Source: Arthrobacter rhizophilus (GTDB lineage Bacteria > Actinomycetota > Actinomycetes > Actinomycetales > Micrococcaceae). From it: 64,000 nt of DNA. Shown in pieces: positions 1 through 8,707 of the stretch (the stretch's first letter is position 1; every line of letters begins with the position of its first letter). The notes beneath the pieces are model-generated. The model saw only the letters and a program-made list of their open reading frames with translations. It made no database searches and was not told where the DNA came from. The stretch is from positions 124,001 to 188,000 of the forward strand of contig NZ_JAPFFT010000005.1 of the NCBI RefSeq assembly GCF_026241105.1. Reading direction: 5' to 3'. Made by a program: the position numbers and the translations under genes.

Positions 1-1262
1 GCCACGAGGAAGGCGACATTCTGGCCGTTGGCGAAGATGCCTCCGAGGATCGCGAGGACCCCGATGACCACCACCGTCCGGCGCGCCACTTTGACCTCGG
101 TCCCGGCGTCGGCCTTGCCCTTGGAGATGACGTTCGCATAGATGTCGTGGGCGAACGACGCCGCTGCCGTGATGGTCAAGCCGGCCACCACCGCAAGGAT
201 CGTGGCAAACGCGACGGCGGAGATGAAGCCCAGCAGCAACGGCCCGCCCAGATGGAACGCGAGAAGCGGTGCAGCGGAGTTGACGCCGCCCGGAGCGGAC
301 TTGATGGTGTCAGCGCCAACGAGTGCCGCGGCGCCGTAACCAAGGACCAAGGTGAACAGGTAGAACAATCCAATCAACCAGATGGACCAGACCACCGATT
401 TGCGGGCTTCCTTGGCGGTGGGCACGGTGTAGAAGCGCATGAGCACGTGCGGCAGGGCGGCTGTGCCCAAGACGAGCGCCAGGCCGAGGGACAGGAAGTC
501 CAGCTTGGAGGTCTCGGTCTTGCCGTACTGCAGGCCCGGGTTCAGCACGTTGGGGTTCTTGGCGGAATCCGCCGCGGCGCCCAACAGGTTCGACAGGTTG
601 AAGCCGTAGATGGACAGCACCCAAAAGGTCATGACTGCCGCCCCGCAGATGAGCAGCACGGCCTTGATGATCTGGACCCAGGTGGTGCCCTTCATCCCTC
701 CAATGAGCACGTACATGATCATGAGGGCGCCGACGACGACGATCACCAGGGCTTGCCCGCCCCAGTCGCTGATGCCCAGGAGCAGGGAAATGAGGCTTCC
801 GGCGCCTGCCATCTGTGCCAGCAGGTAGAAGAAGCAGACGGCCAGGGTGGACAGGGCGGCGGCGATCCGCACCGGGCGCTGTCGCAGCCGGAACGAAAGC
901 ACGTCGGCCATGGTGAACTTGCCCGTGTTGCGCAGCAATTCAGCGACAAGCAACAAGGCCACAAGCCACGCCACGAGGAACCCGATGGAGTACAGGAAGC
1001 CGTCGTAGCCATTGACGGCGATTGCTCCGGTGATCCCGAGGAAAGAGGCGGCGGAGAGGTAATCGCCGGCGATCGCGGTGCCGTTCTGCGAGCCCGTGAA
1101 CGAGCGCCCCGCCGCATAGTAGTCGGCAGCCGTTTTGTTGTTCCGGCTGGCCCGGAACACGATCACCATGGTGACCAGGACGAACAGGGCGAAGATGCCC
1201 ATGTTCAACAGCGTGGTGTCTTTCAGGGCGGCAACGTTGACCATCGGGACCATGGCGCTCAT
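1..1262 (-). CDS. actP: Cation/acetate symporter, SSS family (3' end outside window)
   Basis: The first ~420 residues are visible; the gene runs off the left edge. The product is a sodium:solute symporter of the ActP type, an inner-membrane carrier for acetate or other short monocarboxylates. Many hydrophobic helices are present, with SSS-family stretches such as DYLSAASFLG and a later ALPHVLMRFYTVP segment typical of ActP. The ATG overlaps the stop of the upstream DUF485 gene by four bases (ATGA), so the two are translationally coupled. A homologous DUF485/symporter pair lies at 3699-5551. The acetate substrate is inferred from family; pyruvate or propionate are possible. Confidence 0.9.
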   Translation of the reverse strand, partial: MSAMVPMVNVAALKDTTLLNMGIFALFVLVTMVIVFRASRNNKTAADYYAAGRSFTGSQNGTAIAGDYLSAASFLGITGAIAVNGYDGFLYSIGFLVAWLVALLLVAELLRNTGKFTMADVLSFRLRQRPVRIAAALSTLAVCFFYLLAQMAGAGSLISLLLGISDWGGQALVIVVVGALMIMYVLIGGMKGTTWVQIIKAVLLICGAAVMTFWVLSIYGFNLSNLLGAAADSAKNPNVLNPGLQYGKTETSKLDFLSLGLALVLGTAALPHVLMRFYTVPTAKEARKSVVWSIWLIGLFYLFTLVLGYGAAALVGADTIKSAPGGVNSAAPLLAFHLGGPLLLGFISAVAFATILAVVAGLTITAAASFAHDIYANVISKGKADAGTEVKVARRTVVVIGVLAILGGIFANGQNVAFLV

Positions 1263-1636
1263 TTTGTTGCCCCTCTCACTGCGCTGCCCTTGTCGAACTC
1301 ATGGCCCTCGATCTCGTTCCGGATTTCCGCGGCGATCGGGTCCAGCTTCCGGTTGGAGTAGTGGACGTACCAGGCCGTAATTCCGAAGGTTGAGACGAAC
1401 TGCAGCAGGCCCAAGACCAGGCCGACGTTGATGTTGCCCCACAGCTTCGTGGACATGAAGCCCACTGCGTAGTCAGCCAGCAGGACATAGGCGAAGTACC
1501 AAAGCAGAAATGCGATGGCCATTGGAAAGACAAAACTGCGGTGGCGCTTGCGGAGCTCCTGGAACTGCGCCGTTTGCTGGACTTCCTGGAAATCCACAGA
1601 CGCTGCTGCGTCCGGTGTCTGGGCCTCGTTACCCAT
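1259..1636 (-). CDS. DUF485 small membrane protein
   Basis: A 125-residue protein with two membrane segments (about residues 37-56 and 70-92) and charged ends, as in the DUF485 family that accompanies ActP-type symporters. The start is set at 1636 because a strong AGGAGG lies at 1641-1647; an in-frame codon at 1672 lacks a ribosome site. The stop overlaps the ATG of the symporter gene by four bases. It is probably an accessory subunit or stability factor for the symporter (inference; the family has no settled biochemical role). A weak promoter candidate is TTGGCT (1686-1681), 16-base spacer, TGTAGA (1664-1659). Confidence 0.88.
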   Translation of the reverse strand: MGNEAQTPDAAASVDFQEVQQTAQFQELRKRHRSFVFPMAIAFLLWYFAYVLLADYAVGFMSTKLWGNINVGLVLGLLQFVSTFGITAWYVHYSNRKLDPIAAEIRNEIEGHEFDKGSAVRGATK

Positions 1637-1800
1637 GGCTTCCTCCTGATTGTGAATGTCTACATTGACCACACACTCCTAGCCAACGTGACTGGAATCA
1701 CTATCCGCCCGGCTTCTGCACCACTTCCAGATCCACAGGCACAGGCGTCGCCCAGCGGACACGTTGCTGCGCCGAACGGCGGGTTCGCTAGTCTTGCTCC

Positions 1801-2967
1801 ATGCCGGATTCCCCACTCGTCACCGCCGCCGCGATTGCGGTCATCGTGCTCGCCGTGGCGGTCGTCGTTGGGGTGGGCCTCAAGGTGGTCCGCTCCTTCC
1901 GCGAGCTGGGCACGGACGCCGAGAGGGCCACCTACCAAACCCTGCACGCGGCGTCGAGCGCGGGGCAGCACCTGCGCACGGGACTCCACGCTGCGGGAGC
2001 GGCCAAGGCGAGCAAGCAATTGCGTTCCCTGCTCGGCTGCGACGCCCTGGCCATCACAGATACCGAGTCCGTCCTAGCGTGGGATGGGTCAGCGGAAGAA
2101 CTGAAAGCTGTCCTCATGGGGCTCGCCGCGGGAGTGCTCTCAGACGCGCGGACGGTGGTTGTGTCCGCATCGCGCGAACTGAACGCCGTGATCGCGCCGA
2201 TCCGGGCCGGGAACCGCGTAGTGGGAGCCGTTGCCGCCTTCGCTCCGCAAGCCGGGGCGGGCCTGGTCCGGGCCACAAGCGAACTGGCGGACTGGGTAGC
2301 CGTGCAGGTGGAATTGGCCGAACTCGATGCTTCCCGCACTCTACTCATCGAGGCCGAAGTCCGGGCCTTGCGCGCGCAGATCAGCCCCCACTTTATCTAC
2401 AACTCACTCAACGCCATCGCCTCGTTCATCAACACCGATCCCGCCAGGGCCAGAGAACTCGTGGTGGAGTTCGCGGACTTCACCCGATACTCCTTCCGGC
2501 GCCACGGCGATTTCACCACCCTGGCCGAGGAACTTCGGAGCATCGACCGCTACCTGCTGTTGGAGAAGGCTCGCTTCGGGGACCGGGTGCAGGTGAGCCT
2601 CAGGATCGCGCCGGAAGTCCTGAGCACGGTGATTCCCTTCCTGAGCCTGCAGCCGCTGGTCGAAAACGCGGTGCGCCACGGGCTTGAAGCGAAGGAAGGA
2701 CCGGGTCACATCACCATCTGTGCCAACGATTCCGGAGCCTTCGCCGAAGTCACCATCGAGGACGACGGCGTGGGCATCGATCCGGAACACCTGCGCTCCG
2801 TGCTGGCCGGCCATGCCGACGGCGACCACGTTGGACTACGAAACGTCGATGCCCGCCTTCGGCAGGTTTATGGCGACGAACACGGGCTGGTCATCGAGAC
2901 CGCGCCGGGCGAAGGCACGTTGATCACCATGCGCGTGCCGAAGTCCCAGCCGAGCCATGATGCCTGA
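1801..2967 (+). CDS. LytS/YehU-type sensor histidine kinase
   Basis: 388 residues. One N-terminal membrane helix (residues 7-30) precedes a GAF-like sensing region (about 65-170). The His_kinase domain contains AQISPHFIYNSLNAI with phospho-acceptor H197, and the ATPase domain has its N-box around N289 and an EDDGVGI G-box. No ribosome site precedes the ATG, and a TAGTCT element sits about ten bases upstream, which suggests a leaderless transcript. The LytTR response regulator follows 15 bases downstream, then a DUF485/symporter pair. The signal is unknown; position suggests control of monocarboxylate uptake. Confidence 0.9.
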   Translation: MPDSPLVTAAAIAVIVLAVAVVVGVGLKVVRSFRELGTDAERATYQTLHAASSAGQHLRTGLHAAGAAKASKQLRSLLGCDALAITDTESVLAWDGSAEELKAVLMGLAAGVLSDARTVVVSASRELNAVIAPIRAGNRVVGAVAAFAPQAGAGLVRATSELADWVAVQVELAELDASRTLLIEAEVRALRAQISPHFIYNSLNAIASFINTDPARARELVVEFADFTRYSFRRHGDFTTLAEELRSIDRYLLLEKARFGDRVQVSLRIAPEVLSTVIPFLSLQPLVENAVRHGLEAKEGPGHITICANDSGAFAEVTIEDDGVGIDPEHLRSVLAGHADGDHVGLRNVDARLRQVYGDEHGLVIETAPGEGTLITMRVPKSQPSHDA

Positions 2968-2982
2968 GGCTAATCTATAACC

Positions 2983-3702
2983 ATGATCAACGTACTCGTC
3001 GCCGACGACGAGCTCCCCGCCGTTGAAGAGCTCGCCTTCCTGCTGGGGAAGGACGAGCGCATCGGTACCATCCACCGGGCAGCCTCCGGTGCTGAAGCCC
3101 TCCGCGCCCTCGAAACAGAATCCGTCGACGCTGTTTTCCTGGACATCCATATGCCAGCGGTTTCCGGCCTGGACATCGCCCGCGCCATCTCGCACAGCGC
3201 CCGCCCGCCCGCCGTCGTCTTCGTCACTGCCGACGAAGACTGTGCGCTCGAGGCGTTCGAACTGGCCGCCGTCGACTACCTGCTGAAGCCGGTGCGTGCC
3301 GAGCGCCTGGCCCGCTCCATCAGCCGCATCAGTGAACTCATCAAGGATGGAAGCAAGGTCCCGGAGATGATCACGGTTGACCAGGGCGGGACCACACGGA
3401 TGATCCGGCGCGACGACGTCAGCTACGTCCAGGCCCAAGGCGACTACGCCCGGTTGCACACCGCGGAGGCGAGCTACTTGATCCGGGTGCCGCTGAGCGA
3501 CCTCGAACAACAATGGGCAGAAGCCGGATTCATCCGCATCCACCGCTCCTACCTGATGTCCCTCAATCACGTGGGGCACATGAAACTGGCCGCGGCACGC
3601 CCTAGTGTCACCGTGGCCGGGGCCGAACTGCCGATCAGCCGCAGGCATCTTCCGTCCGTGCGGGACAAGCTCGAATCCACCCGGATCCGGCCGCAAGGAT
3701 GA
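2983..3702 (+). CDS. LytTR-family response regulator
   Basis: 239 residues. The N-terminal receiver has the acidic pocket (D8, D9), phospho-acceptor D54 in FLDIHMP and the conserved lysine K102 in DYLLKP. A LytTR DNA-binding domain covers about 135-232 (VSYVQAQGDYARLHT, FIRIHRSYLMSL). It is the partner of the upstream kinase. Its stop codon overlaps the start of the following DUF485 gene (ATGA). Likely targets are its own operon and the divergent symporter operon (inference from layout). Confidence 0.92.
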   Translation: MINVLVADDELPAVEELAFLLGKDERIGTIHRAASGAEALRALETESVDAVFLDIHMPAVSGLDIARAISHSARPPAVVFVTADEDCALEAFELAAVDYLLKPVRAERLARSISRISELIKDGSKVPEMITVDQGGTTRMIRRDDVSYVQAQGDYARLHTAEASYLIRVPLSDLEQQWAEAGFIRIHRSYLMSLNHVGHMKLAAARPSVTVAGAELPISRRHLPSVRDKLESTRIRPQG

Positions 3703-4061
3703 CCCGGGTCAGGGTCACCGCCCCGCAGTCGGCGGCCAGGTTAGCGCCCACGCGTCCGTACCATTCGCGCGAGGCGGCCGAAGACTCAGACGTCGGACAG
3801 GTCTTCGTCCGGTCCCTGATCCGTTCGCAGTTGCGCCTCGCAGTGGTGGTGGCTTCGGGTTTCCTTCTGGTGCTGGCCGCCTACGGCCTCATGGTTGCGT
3901 TGGTCCCGGACCTCGCGCAAATGCGGATTCTCGGCATCCCCGTCAATTGGATCATCCTCGGAGTAGCGCTCTATCCGGTGATCGGGCTGAGTGCGTGGCT
4001 GTACAACCGATCAGCAGCAAGGAACGAAGCCCGCTACCGCGATCTTGTGGAGGAGAAGTGA
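3699..4061 (+). CDS. DUF485 small membrane protein (second copy)
   Basis: 120 residues. A polar N-terminal tail is followed by two hydrophobic segments (about residues 45-68 and 78-100), the same architecture as the DUF485 protein at 1259-1636 but diverged in sequence. It overlaps the response regulator upstream and the symporter downstream by four bases each, so regulator, DUF485 and symporter are translated as one coupled unit. Probably a partner of the adjacent symporter. Confidence 0.85.
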   Translation: MTRVRVTAPQSAARLAPTRPYHSREAAEDSDVGQVFVRSLIRSQLRLAVVVASGFLLVLAAYGLMVALVPDLAQMRILGIPVNWIILGVALYPVIGLSAWLYNRSAARNEARYRDLVEEK

Positions 4062-5551
4062 ATCCTGCCGTCGGCCTCGCGGCCTTTTTGGGGGTGGCAC
4101 TCGCGACGGCGGCGATCGGCTTCTATGGGCTCCGCATTTCGCGGACCACGGGCGACTTCTACGTGGCATCACGCACTGTGCGGCCTTGGTGGAACGCCTC
4201 GGCGATCGGCGGTGAATACCTGTCCGCAGCGAGCTTCCTGGGCGTCGCGGGGCTGATCCTGTTGACAGGAACAGACGCCCTCTGGTTCCCGGTAGGCTAC
4301 ACCGCCGGCTACCTCATGCTGTTGCTGTTCGTCGCCGCTCCCTTGCGCCGATCGGGCGCCTACACCATCCCTGATTTCACGGAAGCCAGGCTCCAGTCCA
4401 AAGCCGTCCGCCGCGTCACGAGCCTCGTGGTGGTGGCTGTCGGATGGCTCTACATAGTGCCGCAGCTACACGGAGCCGGGCTCACCATCCGGATCAGCAC
4501 GGGTTTGCCTTCATGGGTAGGCTCCATCGCCGTCATCGTGGTGGTCTGCCTGACTGTGGTGGCCGGCGGCATGCGCTCCATCACGTTCGTCCAGGCTTTC
4601 CAGTACTGGCTCAAACTGACCGCCTTGGCTGTCCCTGTGGTATTCCTATTGATGCATCAGGCCGACGCCGGCATGCCAGCCTTGGCGGATGCATCCAGCA
4701 ATCCCACGGGCCTTCCTGCGGCAGGCCTTTATCAGACCGTCTCGCTCCTGGTGGCACTCCTCTTCGGAACACTGGGACTCCCCCACGTCCTGGTCCGCTT
4801 CTATACCAACCCCGACGGCCAATCGGCGCGCCGGACAACCCTCATTGTTCTGGGCCTGCTGTCTGTCTTCTATTTGTTCCCGACAGCGTCCGGCCTCCTG
4901 GGCCGGGTCTTCGCACCCGAGCTCGCGCGCAACGGACAACCCGATGCCTTGGTCCTCCTGCTGCCCGGAAAGCTGCTGGGCGGCGTGCCTGGCGATCTGC
5001 TCTCGGCGCTGGTGGTCGCCGGAGCGTTTGCGGCGTTCCTCTCGACGACGTCAGGACTGGTAGTTTCGCTGGCTGGCGTCATCAGCCAGGACCTTCTTGG
5101 CGGAAGCGTGCGCGGATTCCGGGTCGCCGCACTCCTGGCCGCCGTCGTCCCCTTGTCCTTTTCATTCACCACGGATTCGACGGCCTTGGCCGGGAGCGTA
5201 GGGCTGGTCTTCGCCTTCACGGCGTCCACTATCTGTCCCGTCCTCCTGCTGGGCATTTGGTGGCGTGGCCTGAGCGACACGGGCGCGATTGCCGGCATGT
5301 TGACGGGAGCCGTGCTCTGCGGGGGTGCGCTGGTGGCTAGCACTTTCATGGGTTCGTCCGTTGCGCCCGGCTGGCTTGCCCAGCCCGCGGCTTGGACTGT
5401 GCCAGCCGCGTTTGGCGTGATGATATTGGTCTCGCGGGCAACAAAACACCGGATTCCGGGGACCGTGACCCGGCTGATGACCCGGCTTCACGTCCCGGAA
5501 CGGCCGCTTGCCTCGGAACGGCCCCTGGCCACGAAACGCCAGCTCCGCTGA
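4058..5551 (+). CDS. actP: Cation/acetate symporter, SSS family (second copy)
   Basis: 497 residues from a GTG start that overlaps the DUF485 stop (GTGA) and follows a GGAGGAG site. The protein has about 12-13 membrane helices and SSS-family motifs: GGEYLSAASFLG near residue 50 and LFGTLGLPHVLVRFYTNP near 230-245, characteristic of ActP/MctP-type monocarboxylate symporters. It belongs to the two-component-regulated operon, unlike the divergent copy at 1-1262. The C-terminal codons (RPLASERPLATKRQLR) run into a tandem-repeat tract that continues past the stop. Confidence 0.9.
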   Translation: MNPAVGLAAFLGVALATAAIGFYGLRISRTTGDFYVASRTVRPWWNASAIGGEYLSAASFLGVAGLILLTGTDALWFPVGYTAGYLMLLLFVAAPLRRSGAYTIPDFTEARLQSKAVRRVTSLVVVAVGWLYIVPQLHGAGLTIRISTGLPSWVGSIAVIVVVCLTVVAGGMRSITFVQAFQYWLKLTALAVPVVFLLMHQADAGMPALADASSNPTGLPAAGLYQTVSLLVALLFGTLGLPHVLVRFYTNPDGQSARRTTLIVLGLLSVFYLFPTASGLLGRVFAPELARNGQPDALVLLLPGKLLGGVPGDLLSALVVAGAFAAFLSTTSGLVVSLAGVISQDLLGGSVRGFRVAALLAAVVPLSFSFTTDSTALAGSVGLVFAFTASTICPVLLLGIWWRGLSDTGAIAGMLTGAVLCGGALVASTFMGSSVAPGWLAQPAAWTVPAAFGVMILVSRATKHRIPGTVTRLMTRLHVPERPLASERPLATKRQLR

Positions 5552-5619
5552 AGGCGGGCGGCTTGCGTCCCCTGAAGGATGCCGGCTTGCGTCCGCTGAA
5601 GGATGCCGGCTTGCGTCCG
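5543..5619. repeat. 24-bp tandem repeat, about three units
   Basis: Two units differing at one base (5561-5584 and 5585-5608) carry the core GCTTGCGTCC-CTGAAGGATGCCG. They are preceded by a degraded partial unit from 5543 and followed by the first 11 bases of another (5609-5619). The tract starts inside the last codons of the symporter gene and fills the gap to the convergent DivIVA-type gene. It could vary in copy number and change the symporter C-terminus or the spacing between the two gene ends. Confidence 0.85.
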
Positions 5620-5635
5620 GGCTTGTCGTTCGACG

Positions 5636-6220
5636 TTAGTCGATGGCGGCCATGAGTTCGACAACCCGGTCCAGGAAGGCATCAACCTGGGCCTCTTCGT
5701 AGCCGCCGTGACCTCTCGCCTCGGAGAACGCGGCGCGTCGGACATTGTCGACGCTGAGCGGTTTGTCATTCTCCAGGTAGCCGATCAGGGAAACGCACAA
5801 GGCGTCGACCTCGGCGATGTTGTAGCTGCGCGCACGCTTCCTCTCCGGCCGGCGGAAGCGTTGGCCATCTGGTCGGTGCAGACGGCCTCGTAACACTCCG
5901 GAGAGTTTGCCGATCTTCAGCAGCCAGGCTTCCTCGCCTTCTGCCGCTATCAGCTCGTCACGTTCCCGGCGGGCGAAGGCATCTTCGAGGCGGTCCAAGG
6001 CGGCGTCCACAGCGGTGGCGTCGTAGCCGCCTTTGACGGGATCGAAGGAAACAGCGCGGACATCGCTGCTGGCGACTCTTTCCGGTGCCTCAGCCCTGTT
6101 TTCAAACGACATCCGGGCGCGCTGGAAGAACTGGTCTACTTGCTTCGCGTTGTAGCCGTACTTGCTACGCTCCACGCGCTCAAATGCTGCGGGGATCTGG
6201 CGACGAATGTCCACTGCCAC
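5636..6220 (-). CDS. DivIVA-domain repeat protein
   Basis: 194 residues with three short DivIVA-like repeats: near residues 12-36 (FERVERSKYGYNAKQVDQFF), 53-82 (SFDPVKGGYDATAVDAAL) and 161-190 (FSEARGHGGYEEAQVDAFL). Each has the G-Y-x3-x-VD-x-F/L pattern used for membrane-curvature or coiled-coil interactions. Full-length DivIVA/Wag31 has one N-terminal domain plus a long coiled coil, so this is the repeat-type family rather than Wag31. It lies 21 bp downstream of cdsA and probably shares its transcript. A role in polar growth or envelope assembly is inference. Confidence 0.82.
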   Translation of the reverse strand: MAVDIRRQIPAAFERVERSKYGYNAKQVDQFFQRARMSFENRAEAPERVASSDVRAVSFDPVKGGYDATAVDAALDRLEDAFARRERDELIAAEGEEAWLLKIGKLSGVLRGRLHRPDGQRFRRPERKRARSYNIAEVDALCVSLIGYLENDKPLSVDNVRRAAFSEARGHGGYEEAQVDAFLDRVVELMAAID

Positions 6221-6241
6221 TGCTTTCCTTCTGGGTGGTTG

Positions 6242-7165
6242 TCAGGCGCCGCTCAACAGCGCGAAAAGAATAAATGCGGCCGGTGCCGCGAAGACGATCG
6301 AGTCGAGGCGGTCCATGATCCCGCCGTGCCCGGGCAGGATGCTGCTCATGTCCTTGACGCCCAGCTCCCGTTTGACCATGGATTCGGCGAGGTCACCGGC
6401 GGTGGCCGCAGCGACCATGCCGACGGCCAACACCACGCCGACCCACCAGGGCCTCCCTAGGACGAAAACGCTGGCCAGGATCCCGATGACCATGGCTCCT
6501 GCCACCGAGCCTGCGAAACCTTCCCAGGACTTTTTGGGGCTGATCTTGGGAGCCATAGGGTGCTTGCCGAACAAAGAGCCTACGAGGTATCCAAAAGTGT
6601 CGTTGGACACCACCAGCAACAGCATGACGGCAATCTGCCAGGCACCTGCCGGAACCTGTCCATCGGGCCAGAGTCCCGCCGTCGTCGCTCCCCCGCTGAT
6701 GTGGAGGGGCAAGATGGCAAAGCTGATCAGGAAAGGCACCCAAGCAAGAGTGAAAATTCCGGCAAAGACGCTACGGGGAGCGCCGGCGGCGCTTTCAAGC
6801 GAGCGCCAGAGGAGGACGGCCGCGCTGCTGACCAGCATGGCAAAGAGCTGGCTCTCAGGGCCACCGAAGTAGGCCGCCAGCGGTATCGCCACAGTGCCGG
6901 TCATCACCGGGATAATCGGCATCCTGGTTCCCTGGGCTTCGAGCGCGCGGAAAATCTCCCACACACCGAGAACCGCAAATGCAGTGGTCAGGAGGACGAA
7001 CCCCAACGGCAGGAACAGCAGCCCGCCGAGAACGGCAAAGAGCATGGCAAGACCGACGCCGATGGCGGCCGGAAGATTCCTTCCCGCCTTGGGCGTCGGG
7101 TTGCCCCGTAGGCGCCTGGCGCGCGTGGGGATTCCCTGCGCGGGCGCCGGCTCAGCCTCGCTCAT
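6242..7165 (-). CDS. cdsA: Phosphatidate cytidylyltransferase
   Basis: 307 residues. The enzyme makes CDP-diacylglycerol from phosphatidate and CTP in the inner membrane. A polar N-terminus is followed by about eight helices. The CTP_transf_1 region has SPKKSWEGFAGS and the family signature near the C-terminus (GDLAESMVKRELGVKD followed by LPGHGGIMDRLDS). Its ATG shares one base with the frr stop (TGATG), and the order frr-cdsA is the standard one. A CDP-alcohol phosphatidyltransferase at 18032-18655 would use its product. Confidence 0.96.
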   Translation of the reverse strand: MSEAEPAPAQGIPTRARRLRGNPTPKAGRNLPAAIGVGLAMLFAVLGGLLFLPLGFVLLTTAFAVLGVWEIFRALEAQGTRMPIIPVMTGTVAIPLAAYFGGPESQLFAMLVSSAAVLLWRSLESAAGAPRSVFAGIFTLAWVPFLISFAILPLHISGGATTAGLWPDGQVPAGAWQIAVMLLLVVSNDTFGYLVGSLFGKHPMAPKISPKKSWEGFAGSVAGAMVIGILASVFVLGRPWWVGVVLAVGMVAAATAGDLAESMVKRELGVKDMSSILPGHGGIMDRLDSIVFAAPAAFILFALLSGA

Positions 7166-7722
7166 CAGACCTCGAGCAGCTCGGCTTCCTTGCGCTTGAG
7201 AAGCTCGTCGATGCCGTCGACGTGGGCCTTGGTGATGGCGTCGAGTTCCTTTTCGCCACGGGCGCCCTCGTCTTCGCCGGCTTCGCCATCCTTGACGAGC
7301 TTGTCCAAGGAGTCCTTGGCCTTGCGTCGGATGCTTCGGATGCTGACCTTTGCGTCCTCACCCTTGCCCTTGACGATCTTGACGTATTCCTTGCGGCGTT
7401 CCTGGGTCAGCTCCGGGATGGTGATCCGGATGACGTTGCCGTCGTTGGACGGGTTCGCGCCCACCTCCGAGTCGCTCAGGGCCCTTTCGATGTCGCGCAT
7501 GGCGGTCTTGTCGTAAGGGGTGATGAGGATGGTCCTTGCGTCCGGAATGGCGAAAGAAGCCAGCTGCTGCAGCGGCGTTGGGGTGCCGTAGTATTCCACG
7601 ATCACCTTGCTGTAGAGCCCGGGGTTGGCACGGCCGGTACGGATCGTCGCGAAATCCTCTTTGGCTACCTCGACCGCCTTGTCCATCTTTTCGACGGCTT
7701 CGAGCAAGGTTTCCTCGATCAT
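7165..7722 (-). CDS. frr: Ribosome recycling factor
   Basis: 185 residues, the normal length. RRF splits post-termination 70S ribosomes with EF-G. Family stretches are visible: KMDKAVEVAKEDFATIRTGRA near the N-terminus and RRKEYVKIVKGKGEDAKVSIR around 115-135. A ribosome site (GAGGAG) lies just before the ATG. It follows pyrH by about 100 bases and is coupled to cdsA downstream. Confidence 0.98.
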   Translation of the reverse strand: MIEETLLEAVEKMDKAVEVAKEDFATIRTGRANPGLYSKVIVEYYGTPTPLQQLASFAIPDARTILITPYDKTAMRDIERALSDSEVGANPSNDGNVIRITIPELTQERRKEYVKIVKGKGEDAKVSIRSIRRKAKDSLDKLVKDGEAGEDEGARGEKELDAITKAHVDGIDELLKRKEAELLEV

Positions 7723-7824
7723 GGTTTCTCCTCAGAAATAGTCGCGCCCCGTTCCACGGGCCGCGATGCACAGTAAATTTCCGCCCCTGCGGGCGGAAGA
7801 GTCCTAGAAATATCCTAGCCCTTG

Positions 7825-8562
7825 CTAGGGAGTGACCAGGGTGCCCAGTTTTTCGCCGAGGATGGCCCGCGTGACGTTCCCTTCGCCTTCCATGCCGAAG
7901 ACCACCATGGACAAATCGTTGTCCTTGCACATGGTCATGGCGGTCTGGTCCATCACGCGGATGTCACGGCGCAGGGCCTCGTCATAGCTGAGCTTTTCAA
8001 GCTTCTCAGCCGTAGGATCCTTCTTGGGATCTGCCGTGTACACGCCATCCACACCGCTCTTTGCCATCAGGACGACGTCGGCATGTACTTCGAGCGCACG
8101 CTGGGCGGCGACGGTGTCGGTGGAGAAATATGGAAGTCCGGCGCCTGCGCCGAAAATGACCACGCGGCCCTTCTCCATGTGGCGGATAGCCCGCCGCGGG
8201 ATGTAGGCCTCGGCCACCTGGCCCATGGTGATGGCGCTCTGGACCCGGGTCTCGACGCCTGCTTGCTCCAGGAAATCCTGCAGCGCCAAGCAGTTCATCA
8301 CGGTGCCCAGCATGCCCATGTAGTCGGCGCGGGAGCGGTCCATGCCGCTCTGGGACAGTTCGGCGCCGCGAAAGAAGTTGCCACCGCCTACCACGATTGC
8401 CACCTCGACTTCGGAAACGGCTGCGGCGATCTGCTTGGCGATAGCGCGGACGGTCTCCGGGTCTACACCGAGCTTTCCGCCGCCGATGACCTCGCCGGAC
8501 AGCTTCAGCAGCACTCGGCGGCGGGTCTTTCCGGGCTGGATTGCAGTGTTCTCGGTTTCCAT
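7825..8562 (-). CDS. pyrH: Uridylate kinase
   Basis: 245 residues from the ATG at 8562, chosen because GGGAAGG precedes it; the open frame extends further upstream without a ribosome site. UMP kinase of the amino-acid-kinase fold, converting UMP to UDP with ATP. The glycine-rich N-terminal strand ([15 protein letters not shown]), the [10 protein letters not shown] loop and the later [13 protein letters not shown] motif are diagnostic. Order tsf-pyrH-frr-cdsA is conserved in actinobacteria. Confidence 0.97.
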   Translation of the reverse strand: METENTAIQPGKTRRRVLLKLSGEVIGGGKLGVDPETVRAIAKQIAAAVSEVEVAIVVGGGNFFRGAELSQSGMDRSRADYMGMLGTVMNCLALQDFLEQAGVETRVQSAITMGQVAEAYIPRRAIRHMEKGRVVIFGAGAGLPYFSTDTVAAQRALEVHADVVLMAKSGVDGVYTADPKKDPTAEKLEKLSYDEALRRDIRVMDQTAMTMCKDNDLSMVVFGMEGEGNVTRAILGEKLGTLVTP

Positions 8563-8663
8563 GGTGCCTTCCCGTTTGTGGACTCTGGCTAGATTATCTT
8601 GCTGTGGGCCGGGCAGAAAGCCACCGACTGTAGATGCACTCGGTGCGTGCCTGCCATTGCATG

Positions 8664-8699
8664 CAAAAGGGGCGGCCACCGCAGTGACCACCCCTTTTG
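8664..8699 (-). terminator. Hairpin downstream of tsf
   Basis: A 16-bp inverted repeat (arms CAAAAGGGGYGGYCAC with two wobble pairs, 4-base loop) lies 9 bases after the tsf stop. Each arm carries a run of four A or T, so the RNA has U4 at the 3' side. It could end or attenuate rpsB-tsf transcription before pyrH. Confidence 0.75.
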
Positions 8700-8707
8700 A
8701 AGTCTTA

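Noticed and set aside
147..1361. A 404-codon plus-strand frame at the left edge
   Set aside because: It is antisense to the symporter and DUF485 genes and its translation is low-complexity Gly/Gln/Arg.
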